Of a DNA stretch of 64,000 nt, positions 28,237-37,370 are shown one piece after another. Within the stretch, counting starts at the first letter, position 1; every line of letters starts with the position of its first letter. The notes beneath the pieces are model-generated. The model did no database searches and was not told the origin of the DNA. It saw nothing but the letters and a program-made list of their open reading frames with translations. A program made the position numbers and the translations under genes. The DNA is from Thalassospira profundimaris (GTDB taxonomy: Bacteria > Pseudomonadota > Alphaproteobacteria > Rhodospirillales > Thalassospiraceae), in assembly GCF_003326795.1 (NCBI RefSeq), contig NZ_JPWI01000011.1, forward strand, positions 104,932 to 168,931, read 5' to 3'.

Positions 28237-29634
28237 ATGTCGGAAAACCTTTCGGCTTTCCTGTATCTGGTGGCCTCGGTCTGCTTCATTCTTTCGTTGC
28301 GCGGCCTGTCGTCACCTGAATCAGCCCGGACCGGGAACATCCTTGGCATGGTGGGTATGGCAATTGCCATCTTTACCACGCTGGCATCCCCGTCGGTGCT
28401 GTCTTACACCACTATCATTGTCGGGATCCTGATCGGCGGTGCCATCGGTACGGTCATCGCGCTCAAGATCCAGATGACCGCACTGCCACAGCTTGTTGCG
28501 GCCTTCCACTCGCTCGTTGGTCTGGCGGCTGTGTTTGTTGCCGGTGCAGCCCTTTATTCACCCGGTGCCTATGGTCTTGGCACGGCGGGCAATATCGGTG
28601 CGGCCAGCCTGATTGAAATGGGTCTTGGTGTTGCGATTGGTGCCATCACCTTTACCGGTTCGCTTGTCGCATTTGGCAAGTTGCAGGGCATTGTTTCGGG
28701 GACGCCGGTGCGCTTCCCGGGGCAGCATATGCTCAATCTTTGCATCGGGATTGGCATCGTTGTCTTTGCCATCATCCTTGTCGCAACCGAAAGCCACACA
28801 GCCTTCTGGATCCTGGTTGCGCTTGCCCTTGTTCTGGGCATCACGCTGATCATTCCGATTGGCGGGGCGGACATGCCGGTTGTTGTTTCCATGCTGAACT
28901 CCTATTCCGGTTGGGCAGCATGTGGCATCGGCTTTACGCTTCAGAATAATGCGTTGATCATTACCGGTGCGCTGGTTGGTGCGTCGGGTGCGATCCTGTC
29001 CTACATCATGTGCAAGGGCATGAACCGTTCGATCTTCAATGTCATCTTTGGTGGCTTTGGGGCCGAAGGCGAAGCAGCAGCAGGCGGCGGTGGCGATGGC
29101 GACCGCGCGGTCAAATCCGGATCGGCCGATGATGCGGCCTTCATCATGAAGAACGCCTCAAGCGTGATCATCGTGCCGGGCTATGGCATGGCCGTGGCAC
29201 AGGCACAGCATGCTTTGCGTGAAATGGCCGATATCCTCAAAAGTGAGGGTGTCAATGTCCGCTACGCCATCCATCCGGTGGCAGGTCGTATGCCAGGTCA
29301 TATGAACGTGCTTCTGGCCGAGGCCAGCGTTCCCTATGACGACGTTCTGGAGATGGAAGAAATCAACCGTGATTTCGGATCCGCCGACGTTGCCTTTGTC
29401 ATCGGGGCCAATGACATCACCAACCCGGCTGCCAAAACCGATCCGGCCAGCCCGATCTTTGGTATGCCGATCCTTGAAGTCGAAAAGGCCAAAACGGTCC
29501 TGTTCGTCAAACGTGGCATGTCAGCGGGCTACGCAGGCATCCAGAACGAACTGTTCTTCAAGGACAACACCATGATGCTGTTTGGTGATGCCAAAAAGAT
29601 GTGCGAAGAAATCGTCATGCATCTTGATAACTGA
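28237..29634 (+). CDS. pntB: NAD(P) transhydrogenase, beta subunit
   Basis: 465 residues. The N-terminal two thirds is a bundle of membrane helices forming the rest of the proton pathway. The C-terminal domain III (about 290-465) binds NADP(H): VIIVPGYGMAVAQAQH is its Rossmann fingerprint, followed by VRYAIHPVAGRMPGHMNVLLAEA and GANDITNPAA. Together with pntAA and pntAB it makes a complete inner-membrane enzyme. A strong terminator ends the operon. Confidence 0.96.
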   Translation: MSENLSAFLYLVASVCFILSLRGLSSPESARTGNILGMVGMAIAIFTTLASPSVLSYTTIIVGILIGGAIGTVIALKIQMTALPQLVAAFHSLVGLAAVFVAGAALYSPGAYGLGTAGNIGAASLIEMGLGVAIGAITFTGSLVAFGKLQGIVSGTPVRFPGQHMLNLCIGIGIVVFAIILVATESHTAFWILVALALVLGITLIIPIGGADMPVVVSMLNSYSGWAACGIGFTLQNNALIITGALVGASGAILSYIMCKGMNRSIFNVIFGGFGAEGEAAAGGGGDGDRAVKSGSADDAAFIMKNASSVIIVPGYGMAVAQAQHALREMADILKSEGVNVRYAIHPVAGRMPGHMNVLLAEASVPYDDVLEMEEINRDFGSADVAFVIGANDITNPAAKTDPASPIFGMPILEVEKAKTVLFVKRGMSAGYAGIQNELFFKDNTMMLFGDAKKMCEEIVMHLDN

Positions 29635-29661
29635 TCGAACCATTTGGTTTGAAATGAAGAA

Positions 29662-29690
29662 GGCGGCTCCGATGGGGCCGCCTTTTTTTC
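29662..29690 (+). terminator. pnt operon terminator
   Basis: GGCGGCTCC / GGGGCCGCC stem with a 3-4 base loop followed by seven Ts, 27 bases after pntB. Confidence 0.9.
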
Positions 29691-29755
29691 GTCCGAGAGG
29701 TTGCTTATAACTTCAAGCTGTCAGAGGATTTTCCCCACGCTAGTTGGAAGGTTAT

Positions 29756-30346
29756 ATGTTTCGGATAGTCAGGGTCTCGCTGTTTCTGGTTATTGTTCTG
29801 TCGATTGCGCTGGTCGCATCGATGGGGCTGAATGTTCTGACCTATGTGCGCCTGACCGACGAAGACCCGATTGCTGCCCTTTATTTCGAACCGGTGTCCG
29901 AGGATGTGTTTACCGCCCATCTGGTGTCGGATGATCCCGGTGTGAGCGGGTCTTATGAAATACTTGGCGATCAGTGGCGGATTGATGCGGAGTTCATCAA
30001 GTTAAAGCCATGGGCCAATATCATTGGCATGGATGCGCGCTATCAGCTTGTGCGGTTTGAAGGCCGCTATCGCGACGTGGCGCGGCAAAATACCGCACCC
30101 TTTCGGGCCTATGATCTGGGGATCGGGGACGCGCTTGATATCGTCAGTTACCTTGCCGAATGGAACTTCCTGATTGATGCTGACTATGGCAGCTCGACCT
30201 TTACCGATATCAGGGAAGATACGGTTTACCGGGTCTATCGCACCCAGTCAGGGATCATTATCCGGTCTGAACCGATGCCTGATCCGATTGGCTATGAGCC
30301 AACCATGATGGATCAGTTCGCCAACTGGATTTCCGGAAAATCATAG
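29756..30346 (+). CDS. Membrane-anchored protein of unknown function
   Basis: 196 residues from the ATG at 29756, which has GGAAGG 5 bases upstream. One N-terminal transmembrane segment (VRVSLFLVIVLSIALVASMG, about 5-27) is followed by a periplasmic-type domain rich in beta-strand pattern, with YEILGDQWRIDAEFIKLKPWANIIGMDARYQLVRFEGRYRD as its most distinctive part. I cannot assign a family. It stands alone after the pnt terminator, on the same strand as an SDR gene 163 bases downstream. No catalytic motif is visible. Confidence 0.65.
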   Translation: MFRIVRVSLFLVIVLSIALVASMGLNVLTYVRLTDEDPIAALYFEPVSEDVFTAHLVSDDPGVSGSYEILGDQWRIDAEFIKLKPWANIIGMDARYQLVRFEGRYRDVARQNTAPFRAYDLGIGDALDIVSYLAEWNFLIDADYGSSTFTDIREDTVYRVYRTQSGIIIRSEPMPDPIGYEPTMMDQFANWISGKS

Positions 30347-30509
30347 GCACACTGCCGGTTCTTGGGGGCGGAAATCATGGCTCGGAATTGCAGGTCCGAA
30401 ACTGGCGAGCAGGGATCATTTGCCGCGCTTACCCTTTCCCCATCGTTAATTGCACCGGGATGTTTGCCGTTTGTTGCAGGGCTCCGGTGCCAGATGGAAT
30501 GGAAAGATC

Positions 30510-31274
30510 ATGTTACTTGAAAACAAGGTAGTGATTATCACCGGTGCCAGCAGCGGTATCGGGGCTGCATCGGCCAAGCTGTTTGCATCCGAAGGGGCAA
30601 AGCTTGTCCTTGCGGCGCGCAATGCGGACCGGCTTGATACCGTGGTCGGCGAAATCACCGGGGCAGGCGGGCAGGCATTTGGCATGGCCGGTGATGTGTG
30701 CGAGGAAGCCTTTGCCAAGGCGCTGGTCAATGCCGCGGTTGGTGAATATGGCGGGCTTGATGTCGGTTTTAACAATGCCGGGCGTTTGGGAATACTTGGA
30801 TCGCTTGATGACATCACGGTTGAGGATTGGGAGCAGACGCTGCGCACCAATCTGACGGCGTCGATGTTCGGGGCGAAGTATCAGCTCCCCGAAATTGCCA
30901 AACGCGGCGGCGGATCAGTGATTTTCACATCGACCTTTGTCGGTCATACCATCGGAATGCCCGGCATGACCGCCTATGCCGCCAGCAAGATGGGGCTGCT
31001 TGGTATGGCGCAATGTCTGGCAGTGGAATACGGCGCGGCCAATGTGCGGGTCAATGCGCTGGTGCCCGGTGGAACCGATACGCCGATGGCATCAAGTTTT
31101 ACCAGTGACCCGGAAACCCGTGCCATGGTCGAAGGGTTCCATGCGCTGGGCCGGATTGCCGATCCGATGGAAATCACCAAGGCGGCCTTGTTCCTGGCAT
31201 CCGATGCGTCAAGCTTTGTGACCGGAACGGCGATGGCGGTTGATGGTGGCACGTCGATCTGCAAAGCGGCCTAG
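30510..31274 (+). CDS. Short-chain dehydrogenase/reductase
   Basis: 254 residues from the ATG at 30510, with GGAAAG upstream; the open frame extends further up but without a ribosome binding site. Classical SDR: cofactor motif TGASSGIG (11-18), FNNAG, catalytic Tyr156 and Lys160 in YAASK, and a C-terminal FVTGTAMAVDGGTS. Arg following the second strand (AARNADRL) suggests NADP(H) preference. The substrate cannot be predicted. It is monocistronic, with a terminator after it. Confidence 0.88.
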   Translation: MLLENKVVIITGASSGIGAASAKLFASEGAKLVLAARNADRLDTVVGEITGAGGQAFGMAGDVCEEAFAKALVNAAVGEYGGLDVGFNNAGRLGILGSLDDITVEDWEQTLRTNLTASMFGAKYQLPEIAKRGGGSVIFTSTFVGHTIGMPGMTAYAASKMGLLGMAQCLAVEYGAANVRVNALVPGGTDTPMASSFTSDPETRAMVEGFHALGRIADPMEITKAALFLASDASSFVTGTAMAVDGGTSICKAA

Positions 31275-31300
31275 GAAAATAGCGAGCACATAAATACAAA

Positions 31301-31332
31301 AGGAGCGGCCTTTGCGGGGCCGCTCCTTGTCG
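31301..31332. terminator. Terminator between SDR and antiporter genes
   Basis: AGGAGCGGCC / GGGCCGCTCCT stem with a 6-base loop. It lies between convergent genes. The T-tract is weak on the forward side (TTGTCGTTT) and TTTTGTATTT follows on the reverse side. Confidence 0.7.
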
Positions 31333-31358
31333 TTTCGCTGTTGGGTATCAGGTTCCGG

Positions 31359-32831
31359 TTAGAGAACCATTGCTGCGACCCAGGCAAACAGGACCATGCC
31401 GAAATTGGCGTGGATGAAGGTCGGGATCACGGAATCCTTCACATGATCATGCTGTCCATCGGCATTAAGGCCCGATGTTGCACCAAGGGTAATGGTCGAT
31501 GCAGGCGATCCGGCATCACCAAGGGCCGCTGATGCGCCCAGAAGGGCGATGGTTGCCATGGGCGAGAAGCCAAGGGCAAGGGCCAGCGGGATATAGATCG
31601 GGGCAAGGATCGGAACGCTGGCAAAGCTGTCGCCAAAACCGATGGTGATGAAAAGACCGACCAGCAACATGATCAGGGCACCAAGCGCCCTGTTTTCCCC
31701 GATCAGGTTTGCAGATGCCTCGACCAGCGGGGCGATTTCGCCCGTGGCATCAAGCACCCCGGCAAAGCCCGATGCAATGGTGATGATGACAGCGATCTGG
31801 GCCATCATCCGCATGCCTTCGGTAAAGACATCATCCTGTGCGCGCCAGCGGAATACACCGGCAGCGGCAAGAATGACAAAGCCGATCATTGCGCCAACCA
31901 GAAGGCTGTCAAACTGCAACTGGCAAATCAGGGCGACGGCAAGGGCAGCAAGGGTTGCGATCAGCTGAAGCGGTTTGACTTCGACCTGTTTGGCATTGCT
32001 GCCCGCGTCCTCGGTCAGTTCAGTGGCGACGTAATCACGGGGCTTGCGATAGGTGATGAAAACCGCAACCAGCATCCCGGCAACAATGCCCATCACCGGC
32101 AGGAACATGGCCTTGGGCGCCATATCAGCGGTCATGGAAAGGTCATAGGCACTGCCGACTTCGTTGACATTGGCCATCAGGATTTCATTGAGGTAAATCG
32201 CGCCAAATCCGGTCGGCAGCAGCAAATAGGAAAAGCTGATCGAGCAGGCCAGAATACAGGCAATGGCACGGCGATCCACACGCAGGCGGTTAAAGACCGC
32301 CAGAAGCGGCGGGATCATCACCGGGATAAAGGCGATATGCACCGGCACAAGGTTCTGTGACATCAGCGAACAGGCAATAAAAATGGCAAACAGCATCCAT
32401 TTCATGCCCTTGGAGGTTGCCTGTTTGTCGGTACCGACACGGGCAGCAATCTTTTGCGCAAACAGATCAAGTAGACCCGAACGCGCAATCGCCACGGCAA
32501 AGGCACCGATCATTACATAGGTCATGCCAACCTGTGCGCCGACCAGAAGATTGTCGTTAAGGGCGGCAATCGCAGTCCCGGTATCCATCCCTGCATGCAG
32601 GCCGCCCAGAAGGGCTGCGGAAATCAGGGCGATGGGCACGGGCACGCGCAGAAGACAAAGCGCAATCATGACCGCAATGGTCAGAAGAACCGCGTTGATA
32701 TGGTAATCGGCAAGCGCGGCAATGCCATAGATCGCACCGGCAAGGGCGATTGCGGGCAAAACACGTGTCAGACGATAACGTCCGTTGAAATCACCGGCGG
32801 ATACAGCCGGATTGGTGGCAGGCGAACTCAC
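31359..32831 (-). CDS. Na+/H+ antiporter family transporter (NhaC-like)
   Basis: 490 residues from a GTG at 32831 with GGGGAG 8 bases upstream; an ATG 54 bases further up lacks a good site. About twelve hydrophobic segments are visible. SQNLVPVHIAFIPVMIPPLL and the GDAGSPASTITLG region near the C-terminus resemble the NhaC / Na_H_antiporter family, predicted to exchange Na+ (or another substrate) for protons at the inner membrane. Some members carry organic acids. It is divergent from the TRAP operon, 342 bases away, so a shared regulatory region is possible. Confidence 0.75.
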   Translation of the reverse strand: MSSPATNPAVSAGDFNGRYRLTRVLPAIALAGAIYGIAALADYHINAVLLTIAVMIALCLLRVPVPIALISAALLGGLHAGMDTGTAIAALNDNLLVGAQVGMTYVMIGAFAVAIARSGLLDLFAQKIAARVGTDKQATSKGMKWMLFAIFIACSLMSQNLVPVHIAFIPVMIPPLLAVFNRLRVDRRAIACILACSISFSYLLLPTGFGAIYLNEILMANVNEVGSAYDLSMTADMAPKAMFLPVMGIVAGMLVAVFITYRKPRDYVATELTEDAGSNAKQVEVKPLQLIATLAALAVALICQLQFDSLLVGAMIGFVILAAAGVFRWRAQDDVFTEGMRMMAQIAVIITIASGFAGVLDATGEIAPLVEASANLIGENRALGALIMLLVGLFITIGFGDSFASVPILAPIYIPLALALGFSPMATIALLGASAALGDAGSPASTITLGATSGLNADGQHDHVKDSVIPTFIHANFGMVLFAWVAAMVL

Positions 32832-33173
32832 AGTCAGGTCTCCCCGTTTGACTGGTTGGTCTTGCGCAAACAGGTCAAACGGCATCCCGCCCTGTGGGCA
32901 TACCTTTTGACGGGAACCGTGATCGACCGTGTGGGGCGCATGGGCAAAATGCCCGGTCAGGGACGGTTTAACTGAAAGCGCCGTAACGTCAACGGCTTAT
33001 TGGAAGATGTATGCCCGCTATGCGCGAGGTGGATTGCCTGTGTCAGGCGGAGATAAGTGCGTGCCTTTGTATATTGTATAAATTTTTTGTCGACTTTAAG
33101 TATGCAATTATGTTTAGCTACCCATCGAGCAGGACAAAATGTTCTGGCTAGTAAAAATTCAGGGAAGCAAAAC
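32832..33173. other. Intergenic region between antiporter and TRAP operon
   Basis: 342 bases between divergent transporter genes. It becomes AT-rich from about 33060. TTGTATATTGTATAA (33066-33080) holds two close TTGTAT copies and may be a promoter or regulator site. No gene is seen. Confidence 0.5.
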
Positions 33174-34235
33174 ATGTTCAATTTCGTGAAGAAGGGCGCG
33201 CTGGCGATGGGCATTGGCCTTGTCGCACTGCCCGCTCTTGCGGCTGATGTGACCTGGCGTGTTCCGACCTCTGTGCCGGAAGGTTCGCCGTTCTATGTCA
33301 ATTTTCTTGAGCGCTTTGCCGATAACGCAGCGCTTCTGACCGGTGACCGTGTTGAAATCCAGCCGTTCGGTGCCGGTGTTCTGGTTCCGGCCCTGCAGGT
33401 TTATGACGGCGTGCGCGACGGTATTGTCGAGGCCGGTCACTCAACCCCGAGCTATCTGGTAAACAAAGATCCGATCAACGCGATCTTTGCCGGTTTCCCG
33501 GGCGGTATGGGCCCGGAAGCATTCGTGACCTGGATTTATGAAGGCGGCGGAAAGGAAAAGCTGTCTGAAATTCGTGCTTCCGAAGGGTTCAAGAACCTGA
33601 TCGTCGGCATCGGTTCGTCTGAAATCATGGCACATGCCAACAAGCCGATCCGCAGTGCCGAAGACCTTAAAGGCCTTAAATATCGTACGTCGGGCCCATG
33701 GGCCGAAGTAATGCGCGAATATTTTGGTGCGGTTCCGACCGTTGTGCCGCCGGGGGAAATTTACACCCTTCTGCAGCGTAAAGGCGTTGATGCCATCGAG
33801 TGGGGCCCGCCGTCGGGCAACCTGCCGGAAGGTTTCCACGAAGCAGCCCCCTATATCATCGTTCCGGGCGTGCATCAGCCGACCTTCCTTTGGGAAGTTG
33901 TCGTCAAACAGGAAACCTGGGATGCGCTTGATGATGATCTCAAGCCGTTGCTTGAGGCCGCAGCCGAACTCACCACGCTCGAAAGTGTTGTCAGCTTCTA
34001 TGACAAGGACATGAAGGCGATGGAAACCTTCCGTGGTGGCAAGAACGAGATCATCACCCTGGACCCGGCTTTCATCGAACAGCTTTCTTCGGCGGGTAGC
34101 GACTGGATTTCCAAAAAGGCGGATGCCCAGAAAGAAGCAGGCAAACCGGCCATGGCAGACATTCTTGCAGACTATAATGCCTATAAGGCGCGCTGGTCGG
34201 CAGAAAGCAGCTATCTGATCCGGAACCAGGACTGA
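33174..34235 (+). CDS. dctP: TRAP transporter substrate-binding protein (DctP family)
   Basis: 353 residues from the ATG at 33174. A signal peptide (1-23, ending ALPALA) precedes the mature TDVTWR-like start. It is a DctP-family periplasmic receptor that delivers organic acids to the TRAP permeases. The YRTSGPWAEVM segment (near 170) holds the Arg that normally clamps the substrate carboxylate, and GVDAIEWGPPSGN matches the subgroup that binds 2-oxo acids or aromatic acids. An upstream in-frame extension would hide the signal peptide. First gene of a complete three-gene TRAP operon. Confidence 0.92.
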   Translation: MFNFVKKGALAMGIGLVALPALAADVTWRVPTSVPEGSPFYVNFLERFADNAALLTGDRVEIQPFGAGVLVPALQVYDGVRDGIVEAGHSTPSYLVNKDPINAIFAGFPGGMGPEAFVTWIYEGGGKEKLSEIRASEGFKNLIVGIGSSEIMAHANKPIRSAEDLKGLKYRTSGPWAEVMREYFGAVPTVVPPGEIYTLLQRKGVDAIEWGPPSGNLPEGFHEAAPYIIVPGVHQPTFLWEVVVKQETWDALDDDLKPLLEAAAELTTLESVVSFYDKDMKAMETFRGGKNEIITLDPAFIEQLSSAGSDWISKKADAQKEAGKPAMADILADYNAYKARWSAESSYLIRNQD

Positions 34236-34251
34236 TTGCGTGGAGGCGACC

Positions 34252-34776
34252 ATGTTTTCATATCTGTTTCGCGGTATTGACTGCTTGTCGATCGTTTTTT
34301 CAAAAGTGGCCAACATCGTTGCATTGGGCCTGGTCGTCTCGATGATTTACGAAGTGCTGGCGCGTTATCTGTTTAACGCGCCAACACTTTGGGCCTTTGA
34401 TATCGCCTATATGGCTACGGGAACCTTGTTTGTCCTGGGCGCTGCACAGGCACTTCGTGAAGACGCCCATGTGCGGATCGACTTCTTGTCCTCGCGCTTT
34501 CCCGCCAAGTTCCGGGACGGGTTTAATGGCTTCATCTATGTCTTCTTGCTGTTCCCGATTTTTGCGATGTTGTCGAAAGTCGCAATTGGCAAGGCATGGC
34601 ATGCCTATGTTTCCGGGGAAGTTGAAATGGTCAGTCCGTGGGCACCGCTCATGTGGCCGTTCTATACGCTCCTTGCCCTGGGACTTCTGGCTTTGAGCCT
34701 GCAATTGCTTGTCGAAGGTTTGCGCGCATTCGGCGCAGCCAAAGGTGTCACCCAGGTAAAAGAAGGGGACGCCTGA
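34252..34776 (+). CDS. dctQ: TRAP transporter small permease (DctQ)
   Basis: 174 residues from the ATG at 34252, with GGAGG 5 bases before; a GTG 12 bases upstream overlaps that site. Four transmembrane helices are visible, with the DctQ hallmark VLARYLFNAPTLWAFDIAYM in the second and EDAHVRIDFL after it. It forms the membrane complex with DctM and drives Na+-coupled uptake. It follows dctP by 16 bases and precedes dctM by 1. Confidence 0.92.
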   Translation: MFSYLFRGIDCLSIVFSKVANIVALGLVVSMIYEVLARYLFNAPTLWAFDIAYMATGTLFVLGAAQALREDAHVRIDFLSSRFPAKFRDGFNGFIYVFLLFPIFAMLSKVAIGKAWHAYVSGEVEMVSPWAPLMWPFYTLLALGLLALSLQLLVEGLRAFGAAKGVTQVKEGDA

Positions 34777-34777
34777 A

Positions 34778-36091
34778 ATGCTTGTTTCCGCTTTGATGTT
34801 TCCGGGGCTTTTTGTCCTGGTTCTTGCAGGCATTCCGATTGCCTTTTCATTGGCAATTGTCGCGGTATCAGCTGGCGCATTCGCCTTTGGTCCGCATATT
34901 TTCAATCAGCTCTATGGCAGTTTCTATACTGCGGCGACCAACTTCATTCTGTCGGCCATCCCCATGTTCATCCTTATGGGGGCAATCCTTGAGCGGTCCG
35001 GAATTGCGGAACGCCTGTTCAAAACCATGCAGATCTGGCTGAAAGGGCTTCCGGGCGGACTTGCCGTGGCGACCATTGCAATGGGCGCGGTTTTTGCCGC
35101 AGCAGCGGGGGTTGTTGGTGCGGTCGAAGTCATGATCGGGATGATGGCCATCCCTGCCATGCAGAAATACCGCTATGACAATCGCCTGATTGCCGGGACG
35201 ATTTGTGCGGGTGGTTCGCTTGGTACCATGATCCCGCCATCGGTGATTGCGGTGATGTATGCGTCACTGGCACAGCTTTCGGTGGGTGAAGTCCTTGCCG
35301 GAATGATGTTCCCCGGCTTGATCATGATTGCGCTGTTTATCGGTTATCTATTGATCCACGGGATGATCCGCCCGCCCGAAAAAGTGCCGGAACTTGAAGA
35401 AGAAGACGATATGCCGCTTGGCGAAAAGCTTAGGCTGACATGTTCAACGCTTCTTCCAGTCATTGCCCTGATCTTTGCCGTGCTTGGATCTTTGCTGGCG
35501 GGGATAGCATCGCCGACCGAGGCTGCGGCTGTTGGTGCGGTTGGTGCGCTTATCCTGTGTATTGCCTACGGCCGGTTCAGCATGTCGGTGATGCGCGAGT
35601 CATTGGCGATCACGGTGCGTATTTCGGCGATGATCCTTCTGATTGTTGCTGCTGGCACGATGTTTATGGGGGTGTTTGCCGCCAATGGCGGGGCGCAGCT
35701 TATCCGTGGCTTCCTTGAAGGATCGGGCCTTGGCACGACCGGAATGATCATATTCTTCCTGATCGTCGTGTTCATTCTCGGCTTTGTTCTGGACTGGACG
35801 GCCAATGTGTTGATTTGTGTGCCGCTTTTTACGCCGTTCATTCGCAGTGCCGGTGTTGACCCGGTCTGGTTTGCGACGCTGGTGATCATCGTTATTCAGA
35901 CCGGATATCTGACACCGCCAATGGCATCGTCGATTTTCTATCTGAAATCCATTGCCCCGCCCAACATGACCTATGGGCAGATGTGCCGCGGCGTGATCCC
36001 GTTCATCCTGCTGCAAATATTGACCTTGCTGCTGGTGGTGGCGTTTCCGGTCACGGCGACCTGGTTGCCGTCAAAAATCGTCGGCTTCTAG
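34778..36091 (+). CDS. dctM: TRAP transporter large permease (DctM)
   Basis: 437 residues with about twelve membrane helices. Typical DctM signatures are IPMFILMGAILERSGIAERLF near the start, AICAGGSLGTMIPPS-like sequence (TICAGGSLGTMIPPSVIAVMYA) and GYLTPPMASSIFYLKSIAP near the end. It is the Na+-coupled translocation subunit. Last gene of the dctPQM operon; a strong terminator follows. Confidence 0.94.
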   Translation: MLVSALMFPGLFVLVLAGIPIAFSLAIVAVSAGAFAFGPHIFNQLYGSFYTAATNFILSAIPMFILMGAILERSGIAERLFKTMQIWLKGLPGGLAVATIAMGAVFAAAAGVVGAVEVMIGMMAIPAMQKYRYDNRLIAGTICAGGSLGTMIPPSVIAVMYASLAQLSVGEVLAGMMFPGLIMIALFIGYLLIHGMIRPPEKVPELEEEDDMPLGEKLRLTCSTLLPVIALIFAVLGSLLAGIASPTEAAAVGAVGALILCIAYGRFSMSVMRESLAITVRISAMILLIVAAGTMFMGVFAANGGAQLIRGFLEGSGLGTTGMIIFFLIVVFILGFVLDWTANVLICVPLFTPFIRSAGVDPVWFATLVIIVIQTGYLTPPMASSIFYLKSIAPPNMTYGQMCRGVIPFILLQILTLLLVVAFPVTATWLPSKIVGF

Positions 36092-36129
36092 GCTGTGATA
36101 TCCAGATACGCAGCTGGACTTAAATGACA

Positions 36130-36160
36130 AAGCGGGGAGATTTTTCTCCCCGCTTTTTTA
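36130..36160. terminator. TRAP operon terminator
   Basis: Perfect 11-bp stem AAGCGGGGAGA / TCTCCCCGCTT with TTTT loop and TTTT tail. It lies between convergent genes and may also stop the GntR gene. Confidence 0.9.
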
Positions 36161-36181
36161 TCACGTCATGTTTGCCCGGTG

Positions 36182-36919
36182 TCAGAGGGGCAGGTCACTT
36201 TGATAGCGGGTCGCCAGATAACTCTGAATTTGGCGAACAATCTGGGCTGCATGTTGTTTGGCCAGATCATCGGCAAGATCGACATTCCGGGTTGCAATGG
36301 CATCGACCAGTTGTTCATGTTCCTGAACATATTGGCGCGGCAGCGCATCATCATAGGACTCGTAATAAAGACGCAAAATACGCCGCCCTTCATCAAGTAG
36401 ACGGGCGAAAAATTCTTCGTAATAGGTGTTCTTTCCGGCCCGCGCGATGGCGACATGGAAGTCACGATTCCGCGAAATCATCGCCAATGCATCGCGTCTG
36501 CCAACAGCTTGGGCAAATTCCTGTTCCAGCCGTCTGATTTCTACCAGATCACTTTCGTTGTGAAGCTCGGCTGCAGAACGTGTCGAAATCCGGTACATCA
36601 ATGTCAGGGCGTCGAAATAGGCGGGCAGATTGGAAAAGTCGATCGGTGGAACCATGCTGGTTCTGTTGGGCAGTGTCGTAATCAGGTTTTCTGCGGCCAG
36701 TCTGACCAAGGCTTCTCGGATCGGGGTGCGCGACATCTTGAAGCGCGCAGAAAGCTGGGATTCATCAAGGATCGTGCCCGGCTTGATCGACAGTTCGAGA
36801 ATGCCCTGACGCAGTTCACGATAGACCAGCTGGACACCTGATCCGCGCTTGCGCGGTTGTGCCTCTTCGAGGTTGGCATCTGGCGCAACCTGTTTGGTGT
36901 CGGGAAACGCGCGGTTCAT
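36182..36919 (-). CDS. GntR family transcriptional regulator (FCD/FadR subgroup)
   Basis: 245 residues from the ATG at 36919; an in-frame ATG at 36988 would add 23 residues. The winged helix is QLVYRELRQGILELSIKPGT..LSARFKMSRTPIREALVRL, followed by an all-helical FCD ligand domain with the metal-binding pattern DFHVAIARAG and HEQLVDAI. Such proteins repress transport and catabolism genes until an organic acid binds. It converges with the TRAP operon and is its likely regulator. A GTTTGG-CGTA-CCAAAC palindrome lies 39 bases upstream of the chosen start and suggests autoregulation. Confidence 0.87.
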   Translation of the reverse strand: MNRAFPDTKQVAPDANLEEAQPRKRGSGVQLVYRELRQGILELSIKPGTILDESQLSARFKMSRTPIREALVRLAAENLITTLPNRTSMVPPIDFSNLPAYFDALTLMYRISTRSAAELHNESDLVEIRRLEQEFAQAVGRRDALAMISRNRDFHVAIARAGKNTYYEEFFARLLDEGRRILRLYYESYDDALPRQYVQEHEQLVDAIATRNVDLADDLAKQHAAQIVRQIQSYLATRYQSDLPL

Positions 36920-36957
36920 GTTGCTTCTTTCAGCGGGGCCGGTCGGTGGTGAGGCAT

Positions 36958-36973
36958 GTTTGGCGTACCAAAC
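36958..36973. promoter_or_regulatory. Candidate GntR operator
   Basis: Perfect 6-bp arms GTTTGG and CCAAAC around CGTA, just upstream of the GntR gene. FCD regulators usually bind short palindromes with T-G-G/C-C-A-like halves. Confidence 0.4.
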
Positions 36974-37055
36974 AGTATCGTTACTCATCGCGGGCGCAAC
37001 AAGCGTCAACGCAATGCTGCTTTCAGATAAGGTGGGCTCTGACTGAAATTCGGAA

Positions 37056-37093
37056 AAACCAAACCCGCCCGGATTGCTCCGAGGCGGGCTTGG
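37056..37093 (-). terminator. rpsU terminator
   Basis: Read on the reverse strand, CCAAGCCCGCC...GGCGGGTTTGG forms a long stem with an inner CGG/CCG pair and is followed by TTTTTCC. It lies 74 bases after the rpsU stop. Confidence 0.85.
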
Positions 37094-37166
37094 CGCACGG
37101 GTCCGAACTTGGCAAGCCAAATTCGATCGTACAGTCACGTTCGAGATACCCCGAAAGTGAAAAAGA

Positions 37167-37370
37167 CTAGAAGCCTTCGCGCTCGATGCGCTTACGCTCC
37201 AGCTTGCGGGCACGACGGATTGCTTCCGCCCCTTCGCGAGCTTTCTTCTCCGACGGCTTTTCAAAGTGGCGACGGAGTTTCATCTCACGGAAAATGCCCT
37301 CGCGCTGCATCTTTTTCTTAAGCGCTTTCAGAGCCTGATCGACATTGTTGTCGCGAACGATTACCTGCAC
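37167..37370 (-). CDS. rpsU: Small ribosomal subunit protein bS21
   Basis: 67 residues. The chain [39 protein letters not shown] is a standard bS21, rich in Lys/Arg, ending [13 protein letters not shown]. It binds the 30S platform near the anti-Shine-Dalgarno end of 16S rRNA and aids initiation. Two in-frame GTG codons exist; the inner one (37370) is 10 bases from AGGAG and gives the usual MQVIVRDN start, while the outer one (37379) is too close. Its leader holds a hairpin plus T-tract that resembles an attenuator. Confidence 0.95.
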   Translation of the reverse strand: MQVIVRDNNVDQALKALKKKMQREGIFREMKLRRHFEKPSEKKAREGAEAIRRARKLERKRIEREGF

